A DNA stretch of 64,000 nucleotides from Prochlorococcus sp. AG-347-J14 (GCA_003281505.1 QCBU01000003.1:62001-126000); one strand, 5' to 3'; positions 1 to 9,715 are shown, numbered from the stretch's first letter. Notes: generated by a model from the letters alone, not told the origin. A program made the numbers and translations.

Positions 1-56
1 TTTGGGATTTATTAGCAGTCAGAAATACCATAAATAATCTCTGCGATATTGTCAAA

Positions 57-84
57 AAGAAGGGATTAATACCCTTCTTTTTTT
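57..84 (+). terminator. Rho-independent terminator
   Basis: An 8-bp perfect stem (AAGAAGGG paired with CCCTTCTT) closes a 7-nt loop and is followed by a T-run. It probably ends a plus-strand gene lying just left of the window. The arms are also followed by T-rich sequence on only one side, so plus-strand orientation is favoured. Confidence 0.75.
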
Positions 85-199
85 CTTGAATAGCAATCTA
101 TGAATCTCTTCCCTTTAAACGAAATTTAATGGATAATAAATTCATATTCAAAGAAGTTACCCAAACTTTACTCAAACCCCATATATTCCCCGAGATCCA

Positions 200-340
200 A
201 TGCCACAACAGGAACCTAGCTACTGGCTAATGAACCATGTGCCAGTAGTCATAGCAATGGATTTCAAAAATCAGATAAATTCCGTCCACACATCGTCCAC
301 ACTTTTCGCGATTGACAGTAGATCTACAATAAGGGGCAAT
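200..340 (+). pseudogene. Possible EVE-gene 5-prime remnant
   Basis: A frame opening at ATG 200 contains YWLM in the same phase as the intact EVE-domain protein at 2097 (its residues 6-9), and 15 bases are identical (220-234 and 2111-2125). After that the similarity drops to roughly half of positions and the frame shows no further EVE motifs before it runs to a stop near 340. The simplest reading is a degenerate partial copy; chance convergence of 15 nt cannot be fully excluded. No functional product is proposed. Confidence 0.35.
279..305 (+). repeat. Direct repeat, left copy (GTCCACA-rich)
   Basis: A 27-nt segment begins ATTCCGTCCACAC and ends TCCACACTTT. It matches 2046-2072 with only three or four mismatches in the middle. 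Each copy itself contains two TCCACAC units. The pair brackets the three-gene cassette at 355-1900. Confidence 0.65.
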
Positions 341-354
341 TAGCTCCTTTTTTT
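332..354 (+). terminator. Terminator-like hairpin
   Basis: AGGGGC and GCTCCT can form a 6-bp stem (one G-T pair) around a 5-nt loop, followed by seven T residues. It lies directly before the GTG of the 50-codon gene at 355, so it either ends transcription from the left or acts in the leader of the following genes. Confidence 0.5.
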
Positions 355-507
355 GTGAAAAGTTATCTTATATCAGGTTTAGTAGATGAATACAGAATCA
401 AGACTAATCTTTTTGCAATTTCTCCTAATCATGCAATAAAGGTTTTTCAGCAAAAATATCCAGAAGCTGAAGATATTTATGTCATACAGAATTTATTTAA
501 GAAATGA
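355..507 (+). CDS. Small hypothetical protein, 50 aa
   Basis: A short frame starts at GTG 355 and ends at TGA 505-507, whose first bases overlap the ATG of the next gene in an ATGA junction (504-507). The product is a compact, charged peptide without a signal or membrane segment; residues 13-35 look amphipathic (ISPNHAIKVFQQKYPEAEDI). I do not recognise the family. The argument that it is real is the exact start-stop coupling to the gene downstream and ordinary codon use. The start is uncertain: GTG 355 is the only good initiation codon after the in-frame stop at 319, and a terminator-like hairpin precedes it directly. Confidence 0.55.
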   Translation: MKSYLISGLVDEYRIKTNLFAISPNHAIKVFQQKYPEAEDIYVIQNLFKK

Positions 508-1016
508 TCCGCTTCATAGTCCCACTATTTTTTGCTCTCGCTTTACCAAATCCTATTAATGCAGAAGAATTACCAAAAAGACTTTATGGTTCATGGCAAT
601 TTACAGGAACAGCTGGTGAAGCTGTAATTGGAGAACTCACAATCACTAAAGACTATGTGGCGTATGGATCATCTCTTAATGGAGTTTGTAGTGACTCATA
701 TAAGGTTAAAAGATTAAAAGATGATAATGACTATCCTGATAATTTAGTGGAAGATACAAGAGGTTATATCTCCTACAGGACCTATAGATTAATTCTTGAT
801 AATCCTGAAAATTGTGTCCACAAAGATGATACCCTCCAAATATCTTTTGAGCAGATTCCAATGGGGTCCTTTAAAACTATTTATCCTGATGAGCCTAAGT
901 TTATTAATAAAATCAGTTTGGTTACATATATAGATGGGAAAGTTTCTGGTTGGTATTCAAATGGATTTAGATTATCGGAATATATTAGAAAGCCCTGGTC
1001 ATGGGGAGTCTTATGA
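504..1016 (+). CDS. Hypothetical exported protein, 170 aa
   Basis: Residues 1-20 form a clear signal peptide (MIRFIVPLFFALAL core, small residues before a likely cleavage after NPINA), so the mature protein should be in the periplasm or outside the cell. The mature part begins with a motif reading LYGSWQFTG and is rich in Tyr, Asp and beta-branched residues, suggesting a small beta-sandwich or lipocalin-like fold, but I cannot assign a family. Two cysteines (in GVCSDS and ENCVHK) could form a disulfide. The gene is linked by ATGA overlaps to its neighbours on both sides (504-507 and 1013-1016), so the three are probably translated together. Confidence 0.7.
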   Translation: MIRFIVPLFFALALPNPINAEELPKRLYGSWQFTGTAGEAVIGELTITKDYVAYGSSLNGVCSDSYKVKRLKDDNDYPDNLVEDTRGYISYRTYRLILDNPENCVHKDDTLQISFEQIPMGSFKTIYPDEPKFINKISLVTYIDGKVSGWYSNGFRLSEYIRKPWSWGVL

Positions 1017-1900
1017 TCAGAAATGAGTATCGTCCACTAAATAATAAGTTTAGACTCTTTGGTTACATAGTTTCCCTTATAGGATTATTTAAAATAACTA
1101 TTCCTCAAAATCAATGGCTTCTTATTCCAGTACTTATTCAGAATTTCTACACTCTTAGAGCTTTAAAAAATGGACCTCATAAAGATATTTTCTCGGAATT
1201 TAAGGGAGATACTAGTCCTCTAAAAGATCTTTTAAGAATTTTTATAGTTGGATTAGTAGGCTTTTTATATTTAATGAACGTTGGAGCAGGATTTGCTGTG
1301 ATTGTTTATTCAATAGCACAAGAGAGATTTACAATTGGATTACTAGGAATACTATGTGCAGGTAGCACTCTTTATTTAGTAGGGGTAACCTTTAATCCTG
1401 ATTTTGGAAGTAATATCAAGCAAAAAAATTCAGATCAAAAAGAAGATAAAAACCTCTTAGATATTCCAGTTAATTGGGCAAAAGATAAAGTGGATTCTTT
1501 TACAACTAGACTTCCAGAAAAAGAAACAATAGAAAGATTAGGAAATATTTTTAACCTTACAGTTACTGCATCAGAAAATATCTACGAAGCAGCCAAAAAG
1601 TTAGCAAAGACAAGAGGTAAATCAACACCGAATTTAGATGATATAAACAAAATACTCTCAGAATCTTCGCTCCAAAGATTAACTTTCAATGAAATGGGAG
1701 GTCTCTCAATAGATTATGAATATAAAGAACCTAAGCTATCAAAAAGAAAAAAAGTTTTAAAAGAAAAAAGAGAAATAAAATCATCACCAAAAAATAGTTC
1801 AACAAAAGACCAATTAAAAGAATACAAAGAATTATTTGATGAAGGTTTAATAAGTGAAGAGGAATATTCTGTACTAAAGAAAAAAGCTTTAGATTTATAA
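1013..1900 (+). CDS. Membrane protein with C-terminal SHOCT domain
   Basis: I place the start at ATG 1013, which overlaps the stop of the preceding gene as ATGA; an ATG four codons earlier is possible but would overlap more. The N-terminal third has about three or four hydrophobic segments (around residues 18-45 and 80-130), then a long polar, Lys/Glu-rich middle. The last 30 residues, with EYKELFDEGLISEEEYSVLK, are a typical SHOCT (short C-terminal) motif, found at the ends of many unrelated bacterial proteins and thought to mediate oligomerisation. Function unknown. Together with the exported protein upstream it may act at the cell envelope. Confidence 0.75.
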   Translation: MIRNEYRPLNNKFRLFGYIVSLIGLFKITIPQNQWLLIPVLIQNFYTLRALKNGPHKDIFSEFKGDTSPLKDLLRIFIVGLVGFLYLMNVGAGFAVIVYSIAQERFTIGLLGILCAGSTLYLVGVTFNPDFGSNIKQKNSDQKEDKNLLDIPVNWAKDKVDSFTTRLPEKETIERLGNIFNLTVTASENIYEAAKKLAKTRGKSTPNLDDINKILSESSLQRLTFNEMGGLSIDYEYKEPKLSKRKKVLKEKREIKSSPKNSSTKDQLKEYKELFDEGLISEEEYSVLKKKALDL

Positions 1901-2045
1901 CCTCTAAAAAATCCCGAAAAAAATAAATTAAATATCTCTCAAGTTTTATTTATACACGAGGCAAGGAGATACCCCCATACAACAACATCACTTTCCTAAA
2001 TAGATAAATTGATGGATAATAGGTTAATAAAAGGGTGTAGAAACT

Positions 2046-2072
2046 ATTCCGTCCACACCCCATCCACACTTT
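2046..2072 (+). repeat. Direct repeat, right copy (GTCCACA-rich)
   Basis: Partner of the repeat at 279-305, in the same orientation, 25 bp upstream of the EVE gene start. Paired direct repeats around a short gene block are what an insertion or a recombination between duplicated sites would leave. No integrase or transposase is visible nearby. Confidence 0.65.
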
Positions 2073-2096
2073 GCAATATTCTTCTAATCCCTTGAT

Positions 2097-2555
2097 ATGA
2101 CTGAAATAAACTACTGGCTAATGAAAAGTGAGCCTGATGCCTACAGCATAGATACCTTAAAAAATGACGGTGTAACTTTATGGGACGGAATAAGAAATTA
2201 TCAGGCTCGAAATTTTATGAGAGAAATGAATAAAGGAGATAAAGTTTTTTTCTATCATTCGAATTGCAAACCCCCAGGTATTGTGGGACTTATGGAGGTA
2301 ATAGATCTAAATATTGTTGATCCAACTCAATTTGATAAAGATTCAAAATATTTTGATCCAAAATCAAAACCTGAAAATCCTAGATGGGATTGTGTGAAAG
2401 TAAAATATAAATTTAAATCAGATAAGATATTAAGTTTACCTGAATTAAAGATTTTATTTAATGAGGATGAGTTATTAGTCGTAAAAAAAGGAAATAGGTT
2501 ATCTATAGTACCTGTCAGAAATGACGTTGCAAAATTACTACTAGAAAAAATTTAA
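2097..2555 (+). CDS. EVE-domain protein
   Basis: The whole 152-aa protein is one EVE domain, the PUA-like fold of human thymocyte nuclear protein 1 and of modified-base readers. Visible signatures: YWLMKSEP at residues 6-13, WDGIRNYQARNF at 29-40 and GDKVFFYHSN at 47-56. EVE proteins bind modified cytosine in DNA or act near RNA modification; in housekeeping bacterial versions the ligand is unknown. The start is preceded by a GTCCACA-rich repeat and its first codons are partly duplicated near position 220. It is a stand-alone domain with no restriction nuclease fused or adjacent, so a housekeeping role is more likely than phage defence. Confidence 0.9.
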   Translation: MTEINYWLMKSEPDAYSIDTLKNDGVTLWDGIRNYQARNFMREMNKGDKVFFYHSNCKPPGIVGLMEVIDLNIVDPTQFDKDSKYFDPKSKPENPRWDCVKVKYKFKSDKILSLPELKILFNEDELLVVKKGNRLSIVPVRNDVAKLLLEKI

Positions 2556-2562
2556 AAAATTT

Positions 2563-2814
2563 TTAATCCTCAAAATTCATTGAAAACATATTGCCGATAT
2601 ACAATCTCGTTAAATCTCTATTTTGAAATCCTTTTTGCATCAAAAATCCTGCAATAGCCGCCTGTAGTATCCTATATTGATCCCAGTTAGGATGATCCTC
2701 AACGAATTCTTTCATTGCTTTTTGAAGATTTTCTTGAAGTTCACATTTGAAACTTATTACTTCATCTTTATGATTCAATACTTTTGAATTTTCGTTGAAA
2801 TTTAACTCTTGCAT
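2563..2814 (-). CDS. DUF2811 family protein
   Basis: The C-terminal 65 residues match the cyanobacterial DUF2811 pattern: VISFKCELQENL, then EDHPNWDQYRILQAAIAGFLMQKG. These short helical proteins have no known function; the shape resembles small DNA-binding or antitoxin-like regulators, but that is a guess. The frame stays open to an ATG at 2889; I prefer ATG 2814, as the extra 25 residues are Cys- and Phe-rich and do not look like part of the family. Neither start has a clear ribosome-binding site. It converges with the EVE gene with 7 nt between them. Confidence 0.75.
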   Translation of the reverse strand: MQELNFNENSKVLNHKDEVISFKCELQENLQKAMKEFVEDHPNWDQYRILQAAIAGFLMQKGFQNRDLTRLYIGNMFSMNFED

Positions 2815-3011
2815 ATTGAAAAAACTTTGTTGGAATTTAAATCTACAAGTTGTAGTTTTCTCCAAAATTTCTAAATCGTCAACACACATTATTGATAGAC
2901 AGTCTCAGGTTATAGAATAATGAGAATTCAGTCATAAAAGGGGAAGTAATAGAAATCAATTTTGTAAATTTAAATTTTACTTTAATATAAAGATTTATAT
3001 AAAATCATAAG

Positions 3012-3074
3012 TTTTCCACATGCTTTAGATCATCAAATATTTTTTTTTAAAATTCTGTGGAAAAGTTGTGAAAA
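3012..3074. other. Inverted DnaA-box-like pair
   Basis: The 9-mer TTTTCCACA lies at 3012-3020 and its exact inverse, TGTGGAAAA, at 3056-3064, with an AT-only core of T and A runs between them; a weaker TTGTGAAAA follows at 3066-3074. TTTTCCACA is the DnaA box reported for cyanobacteria. The 238-bp gap (2890-3127) carries no gene. It may be a DnaA-binding cluster or DnaA-responsive promoter; dnaN, the usual neighbour of the cyanobacterial origin, is not present here. Confidence 0.4.
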
Positions 3075-3127
3075 AAATGTTTTTTGAAGGGGAAACATTT
3101 TCTAAAATTTCCAATTTTATTTATCTT

Positions 3128-3499
3128 TTAATCCATTGATTCCCACATGTTTTTTATTTCATAAAATAAATTTTGTGCAATTGGTATCGGCCAATACATT
3201 TCAAAAGATCTAGTTTGGTCTTGACTTTCGAAAACAAACCTTAAACTCCATTCTTTTTTTTTCCCCTCTAAGAAAATATACCAAGGTAATTGCTCCAATT
3301 CTAAAGTAATAGACTCTTCATCCATTAGTTCATCCGTGATAATTAATAGTTGCTCATTTATTTTTAAGAGTAGAAGGTAAAGCGAATAGAATTCATTTTT
3401 TTGTAACTCAATTGACCAATTATCAACACCAATAAGAAAGCAAAACTTGCCTTTTTTAAAGTCTCTTAGTATTCTCCATCTTTTTTGGTCTTTTACCAA
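3128..3499 (-). CDS. DUF1818 family protein
   Basis: A 123-aa soluble protein restricted to cyanobacteria and plastid-bearing relatives. Recognisable family features are the N-terminal WRILRDFKKGKFCFLIG, the central DEESITLELEQLPWYIFLEG and the C-terminal WSLRFVFESQDQTRSFEMYWP segment, which suggest an alternating beta-sheet fold. Biochemical function is unknown. It follows rpoZ with 2 nt between them on the same strand, an arrangement that implies a shared transcript and perhaps a link to transcription. Confidence 0.85.
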   Translation of the reverse strand: MVKDQKRWRILRDFKKGKFCFLIGVDNWSIELQKNEFYSLYLLLLKINEQLLIITDELMDEESITLELEQLPWYIFLEGKKKEWSLRFVFESQDQTRSFEMYWPIPIAQNLFYEIKNMWESMD

Positions 3500-3501
3500 A
3501 A

Positions 3502-3738
3502 TTAGCCTGGAAGTAAATCTGGTTGATCTTGTTCATCGCTTAATTCAATAATTGACCTTTGAACAGGTTTGATAGTTGACTCATCTAATAAGCCATCAAA
3601 ATCATCAAAACGTCTTTGTTTAGCTCTGAAAGCAATTCTCACTGTGGTTAAATATCTATTCGTTGATTTTCTTATCAAGCTCTCGCCTCTTTTTGCAAGA
3701 TCATTAGAATCAATTCCTGCATTATTTGCTAAGTTCAT
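3502..3738 (-). CDS. rpoZ: RNA polymerase omega subunit
   Basis: Small omega subunit, which helps assemble and stabilise the core RNA polymerase by clamping the beta-prime subunit. The 78-aa product has the cyanobacterial hallmark [21 protein letters not shown] at residues 24-44, and the conserved tail [16 protein letters not shown]. The remaining core subunits beta, gamma (RpoC1) and beta-prime (RpoC2) are encoded at 48317-57687. Length is normal for the group. It heads a two-gene unit with the DUF1818 gene. Confidence 0.95.
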   Translation of the reverse strand: MNLANNAGIDSNDLAKRGESLIRKSTNRYLTTVRIAFRAKQRRFDDFDGLLDESTIKPVQRSIIELSDEQDQPDLLPG

Positions 3739-3836
3739 TAAAAATTTTTTTTTACTATAAAATATATTTTACAGTTTACTCGACCGTTTCAAAACATAAA
3801 TTACAAAAATAACTTAATTGATTCAAATAATTTCTT

Positions 3837-5405
3837 ATGGAAGAAAGTTTATCAGGAACACTTGCTATTGATTTAGGGAACACTAATACAGTAATAGCTT
3901 TTCAAGACCAAAATGATATAAATTCTCTTTTAGTTGAAATACCGAATATTTCATCATCTCCAGGAGTCATTCCTACTGCAGTTTGGTTCGAGGACCCTTC
4001 AAAGATTGCTAAAATTGGTATTAGTGCTCTGAAGATGAGGGATAACTTAAATGCTGATATATTTTTTCATTCGAACTTCAAAAGATTAATTGGAAATTCT
4101 ATTGAAAGAATAAATAAAAAAAATCTTTTAAACCCCAGTGAATGTGGCAAAAAATTTTTTCAAATTTTGTGGGAAAACATTCCTCAGAAGTATGAAATCA
4201 AAAGACTTGTTTTAACTGCTCCAATAGATACATATAAGGGTTATAGAGAATGGTTAGTTAACCTTTGCGAGGGAATATCCGTAGATGAAATAGCCCTTGT
4301 TGATGAACCTACTGCGGCAAGTTTAGGAATAAATGTACCATTTGGCTCAAAAATTATGACATTAGATATTGGAGGAAGCACAATTGATATGAATATAGTC
4401 AAAATAGAGGGAGGAGAAGGAAAATCTGGACCAATAGCTGAGCTATTAAGATTCAAAGGTAATGATGTAAGCTCAATTTCAAAACAAAAAATAAGGTGTG
4501 CTGAAATAATTGGTAAAACAGGCTCAAAAATTGGTGGAAAAGATATAGATCAATGGATAGTTGATTATTTTGTTCCGGGTAATAATTACTTTACTAATCT
4601 TTTAAAGGCAGAAGAAATAAAATGTAAATTAAGTACATCTTCGATCAAATATGAAAATAAATATCCAATAAAATTTCATACTGAACAAAATCAAGAAAAA
4701 GAATTTTACCTAAGCAAAGAAATATTTGAGAAAATACTTATTCAAAATAATCTTCTTAATCACCTTAACTCTTTACTCAAAGATTTATTAAATCAAGCAA
4801 GAGGCAAATATTGCACAGTTGAAGACTTAAATGCAATTGTTTTTGTTGGTGGAGGCACTCAAATACCATTGATTAAAGAATGGATAACAAAAAAAATTTC
4901 AAAAATTCAAATAAAATCACCACCTCCTATCGAATCAATAGCTTTGGGAGCTTTAGCAATGACCCCTGGGGTAAAAATTAAAGACATATTAAACAAAGGA
5001 TTATCTATAAGATTATTTAATAAAAGAGAACAAAAACACTTTTGGCATCCTATTTTTTGCAAAGGTCAAACATGGCCAACAGAAAACCCATTTAAACTGA
5101 TCCTTCAAGCCAGTCAAAATAATCAAAAAATATTTGAAATAATAATTGGAGAGACACAAAGAGAAAAAGCATATAATGTTATTTTTGAAAATGGATTACC
5201 AAAGTTATCAGACGTTCAAAATGAAGAAGAAATTTTTAAATGGGACAAAAAACCACTCAAAATAGAAATAAAAAATAAATCTAGTGTTGGAGAAGATAAT
5301 TTAAAGCTTTTTTTTAGAATTACGAAGAGTGCTGATTTATTAGTTAAGTGTTTTGATATGAAAGATGAATTTTTAGGAGAATATAAATTAGGAAATATCT
5401 TCTGA
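3837..5405 (+). CDS. Hsp70/DnaK-like chaperone
   Basis: Hsp70-type ATPase with the phosphate-1 motif AIDLGNTNT at residues 10-18, the DEPTAASLG segment near 155, phosphate-2 LDIGGSTIDM near 176 and the adenosine motif FVGGGTQIPL near 337. After the ATPase domain only about 150 residues follow, fewer than the roughly 240 of true DnaK, and the canonical substrate-binding lid and C-terminal EEVD-like tail are missing. It is therefore a shortened, divergent Hsp70 paralogue of a kind common in cyanobacteria rather than the main DnaK. Clients are unknown. It converges with pyrR with only 7 nt between the stops. Confidence 0.9.
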   Translation: MEESLSGTLAIDLGNTNTVIAFQDQNDINSLLVEIPNISSSPGVIPTAVWFEDPSKIAKIGISALKMRDNLNADIFFHSNFKRLIGNSIERINKKNLLNPSECGKKFFQILWENIPQKYEIKRLVLTAPIDTYKGYREWLVNLCEGISVDEIALVDEPTAASLGINVPFGSKIMTLDIGGSTIDMNIVKIEGGEGKSGPIAELLRFKGNDVSSISKQKIRCAEIIGKTGSKIGGKDIDQWIVDYFVPGNNYFTNLLKAEEIKCKLSTSSIKYENKYPIKFHTEQNQEKEFYLSKEIFEKILIQNNLLNHLNSLLKDLLNQARGKYCTVEDLNAIVFVGGGTQIPLIKEWITKKISKIQIKSPPPIESIALGALAMTPGVKIKDILNKGLSIRLFNKREQKHFWHPIFCKGQTWPTENPFKLILQASQNNQKIFEIIIGETQREKAYNVIFENGLPKLSDVQNEEEIFKWDKKPLKIEIKNKSSVGEDNLKLFFRITKSADLLVKCFDMKDEFLGEYKLGNIF

Positions 5406-5412
5406 AAGCAAG

Positions 5413-5949
5413 CTATTCAAGAAAAACTCCTTCTTCGTTATCAACATTATTTAAACGTAAACTAATACTTTCATTTTTACTAGTTGGAACTTTTTTACCA
5501 CAAAAATCTGGTTGAATAGGTAATTCTCTATGACCTCTATCTACCATTACCAATAACATCACTCTTTTAGGTCTGCCCCATGAATATAAAGCATCCATTG
5601 CTGCTCTAATTGTTCTGCCTGTATAAATTACATCATCTATTAAAAGTATTTCTTGTTTCTCAATAGGAGTTGGAATATTTGCAGCTTGTATTAGGCGAGT
5701 ACCGACTCTATTTTGGTCATCTCTATAAAAAGTTGGATCAATTGTTCCTTTTCTAACTCTTAAACCTGTCCTAGAGAATAATTCTTTTTCTAGCACTTCT
5801 GTCAGCTCAATTCCTCTAGTCGGGATACCAACCAATAGAAGATTATCCAGTTCTTTTACTTTTTCTATAATTTCTGAAGTTAAACGCGAAATAGTTTTTC
5901 TAAGTTCAACTTCAGTAAGTATTACGATCTTTTTTGTTTCTTTGGACAT
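5413..5949 (-). CDS. pyrR: PyrR bifunctional regulator / uracil phosphoribosyltransferase
   Basis: Type I phosphoribosyltransferase fold with the PRPP-binding signature ILLIDDVIYTGRTIRAAMD at about residues 100-119, plus the N-terminal LVGIPTRGIELTEVL and the MLLVMVDRGHRELPIQPDF segments typical of PyrR. In Gram-positive bacteria PyrR binds pyr mRNA and causes attenuation in response to UMP; it also has weak uracil phosphoribosyltransferase activity. No pyr operon adjoins it here, so in this genome it may act mainly in uracil salvage. No attenuator-like leader is obvious upstream. Confidence 0.93.
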   Translation of the reverse strand: MSKETKKIVILTEVELRKTISRLTSEIIEKVKELDNLLLVGIPTRGIELTEVLEKELFSRTGLRVRKGTIDPTFYRDDQNRVGTRLIQAANIPTPIEKQEILLIDDVIYTGRTIRAAMDALYSWGRPKRVMLLVMVDRGHRELPIQPDFCGKKVPTSKNESISLRLNNVDNEEGVFLE

Positions 5950-6088
5950 AATTTATTAATAAATAATAGTTCTCAAATAATTTTCATAAATTAGCAAAAG
6001 CTAACTATGTTAAATATAAATTGTTAAAGGGCAACGTTTAAAGCTAAATTTAAGGTTGGATCAGTTAAAAAATGAATTTGATCTAAAT

Positions 6089-7711
6089 ATGTCAAAGATT
6101 AGCAGCAAAAATATAAAAAAGTTAAGTGTTCCTCAGAGCCCTGTAGTTCTCGCAATACTAGATGGATGGGGATATCGAAAAGAAAATTCAAATAATGCTA
6201 TAAAAAGTGCCTACACACCGATCATGGACTCATTGTGGCACGCTTACCCCCATACCTTAATAAATGCTAGTGGGTCTGATGTAGGACTCCCAGATGGTCA
6301 AATGGGTAACTCAGAAGTTGGGCACCTCACCATTGGTTCGGGCAGAATAATACAACAAGAACTTGTAAGGATTTCAAATATCGTAAAAAATAATCAATTA
6401 GGCTTGGTAGATAAGTTAAAAGAGATGGCTGATTCGTTAAAGAAAAATAATTCTACTTTGCATATCACTGGATTATGTTCGGATGGAGGAGTTCATAGTC
6501 ATATCGATCATTTATTAGGTTTAATAAAATGGGCATCTGATAATGAAATCAAAAAAGTTGCAATCCATATTATTACCGATGGAAGAGATACTCCTGCAAA
6601 AAGTGCCTCTAAATATCTAAATCAAATAGAATCATGTATAAAAAAATTTAATACAGGCGAAATAGCCTCTATATGCGGAAGATACTGGATGATGGATAGA
6701 AATCTTTTATGGGATAGAACAGAAAAAGCATACTCTAATTTGACTGATCCAGATATTCAAATTTCAAATATTTCTCCTCAGGATTACATAAAAAAAAGTT
6801 ATGCCAAAAACATAACAGATGAATTTATAGAGCCTATACGAATTTCCAATAACTATCTAAAAGATGGGGACGGTTTGATTTGCTTTAACTTTCGTCCAGA
6901 CAGAGCCAGACAAATAGTCAAATCCCTTTCAATCCATGAATTCTCAGACTTTGAAAGAAAAAATTATCCAAATCTAGATTTTGTCACTTTTACTCAATAT
7001 GATCCAAACTTTCCCGTTAAAGTCGCATTTCCTCCTGAATCACTCAATAATTTCATAGGCCAAATAGTTTCAGAAAATGGGCTTAAGCAATACAGAACTG
7101 CGGAAACAGAAAAATATCCTCACGTAACATACTTTTTCAATGGAGGAGTAGAAATTCCTTTACCTGGAGAAGAAAGACATTTAATTCCATCGCCAAGAGT
7201 CGCAACTTATGACATGCAACCCGAAATGTCAGCGGATGAATTAACTATTAGTTGCTCTAAAGCAATTAAAAGTGGAAATTATGCTTTTGTTGTAATTAAT
7301 TTTGCCAATCCTGATATGGTTGGTCATACGGGCAATATGGATGCAACAATCAAAGCTATAGAAAAAGTTGATAAATGTGTAGGCCAAATAGTTAATGCTA
7401 CTGGAGAAATGGGTGGAAGCATTCTTATTACAGCCGATCATGGAAACGCAGAGTTAATGAAAGGACCTGAAGGAGAACCATGGACAGCACACACAGTAAA
7501 TAAAGTTCCATTAGTTTTGATTGAAGGTGAAAAAAGAAAAATCCCAAATATGGGAAATGAGATTAATTTGAGAGATAATGCCGGATTAGCAGATATTGCT
7601 CCCACCTTATTGCAATTATTAAATCTCCCAATACCAAGAGAAATGACAGGCAAATCTCTTATTCAAGAAATTGAATTAAAAGGTTATAATAAGGTCGTTC
7701 AACACGTTTAA
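6089..7711 (+). CDS. gpmI: 2,3-bisphosphoglycerate-independent phosphoglycerate mutase
   Basis: Interconverts 3- and 2-phosphoglycerate in lower glycolysis using two Mn ions and a phosphoserine. Visible motifs: [18 protein letters not shown] near residues 21-38, the nucleophile region [16 protein letters not shown] around 70-85, [21 protein letters not shown] and the second metal site [11 protein letters not shown] plus HTVNKVPL. I chose ATG 6089, giving the usual 540 residues; an in-frame ATG at 6056 adds 11 unconserved residues. The next gene, secG, starts 22 nt after the stop and is probably cotranscribed. Confidence 0.95.
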   Translation: MSKISSKNIKKLSVPQSPVVLAILDGWGYRKENSNNAIKSAYTPIMDSLWHAYPHTLINASGSDVGLPDGQMGNSEVGHLTIGSGRIIQQELVRISNIVKNNQLGLVDKLKEMADSLKKNNSTLHITGLCSDGGVHSHIDHLLGLIKWASDNEIKKVAIHIITDGRDTPAKSASKYLNQIESCIKKFNTGEIASICGRYWMMDRNLLWDRTEKAYSNLTDPDIQISNISPQDYIKKSYAKNITDEFIEPIRISNNYLKDGDGLICFNFRPDRARQIVKSLSIHEFSDFERKNYPNLDFVTFTQYDPNFPVKVAFPPESLNNFIGQIVSENGLKQYRTAETEKYPHVTYFFNGGVEIPLPGEERHLIPSPRVATYDMQPEMSADELTISCSKAIKSGNYAFVVINFANPDMVGHTGNMDATIKAIEKVDKCVGQIVNATGEMGGSILITADHGNAELMKGPEGEPWTAHTVNKVPLVLIEGEKRKIPNMGNEINLRDNAGLADIAPTLLQLLNLPIPREMTGKSLIQEIELKGYNKVVQHV

Positions 7712-7733
7712 AGTTAATAAAGTCTTTTAAGCA

Positions 7734-7961
7734 ATGATTCAAATTATTAGTTGGATTTGGGTAATTTCTGGAGTTTTTCTCATTCTCTTAGTTTTACTTC
7801 ATAGTCCTAAAGGTGATGGGATGGGTGGAATAGCCGCCAGTGGAAGTTCTATGTTCAACAGCGCAAGTAGTGCAGAAGCCTCTCTCAACAAAATAACTTG
7901 GACTTTTTTATTTATATTTTTATCACTCGCGATTATTCTAAGTGCTGGTTGGATTTCATAA
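7734..7961 (+). CDS. secG: SecG translocase subunit
   Basis: A 75-aa membrane protein with two hydrophobic helices (residues 3-22 and 53-73) joined by the SecG loop motif LLHSPKGDGMGG followed by a small-residue stretch (SGSSMFNSASSAEASL). SecG associates with SecYE and assists preprotein translocation. The gene directly follows gpmI, a pairing usual in Prochlorococcus. A strong hairpin lies right after the stop. Confidence 0.95.
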   Translation: MIQIISWIWVISGVFLILLVLLHSPKGDGMGGIAASGSSMFNSASSAEASLNKITWTFLFIFLSLAIILSAGWIS

Positions 7962-7970
7962 AAATTGAAT

Positions 7971-8003
7971 AAAAAAGGGACCATTTTGAATGATCCCTTT
8001 TAA
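7971..8003. terminator. Bidirectional terminator between secG and groEL
   Basis: The arms AAAAGGGACCATT and AATGATCCCTTTT flank a TTG loop. The stem is about 12 bp and closes best on the minus strand, where the only mismatch becomes a G-T pair. A-runs on the left and the following T-rich/A-rich tracts let it serve both convergent units, secG and groEL. Confidence 0.8.
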
Positions 8004-8027
8004 AAAATTAATTAACTATTTTTTTAG

Positions 8028-9692
<1,665 letters not shown>

Positions 9693-9715
9693 TTAATAAT
9701 TTTTGAAACAATATT

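Larger units (their letters stand above)
1..354. other. Left-edge non-coding stretch with gene remnant
   Basis: No intact gene is visible here. The stretch holds a terminator at 57-84, a 42-codon reading frame from the ATG at 200 whose residues 8-11 (YWLM) match the start of the EVE-domain gene at 2097, one copy of a GTCCACA-rich repeat at 279-305, and a second terminator-like hairpin at 332-354. The match to the EVE start is a 15-nt identity (220-234 versus 2111-2125) in the same codon phase, then decays. I read it as a decayed duplicate or recombination scar. Confidence 0.5.

Noticed and set aside
2097..2555. EVE-domain gene as part of a phage-defence system
   Set aside because: EVE domains occur in modification-dependent restriction, but this is a stand-alone domain without nuclease or helicase neighbours, like the housekeeping forms in many bacteria.
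2890..3127. Chromosomal origin of replication
   Set aside because: Two DnaA boxes are suggestive, but dnaN or dnaA is not adjacent and two or three boxes are fewer than in usual bacterial origins; kept only as a DnaA-site candidate.
3569..3760. 63-codon plus-strand frame opposite rpoZ
   Set aside because: It is the antisense of rpoZ; the minus-strand product matches the omega subunit closely, so this is a shadow.
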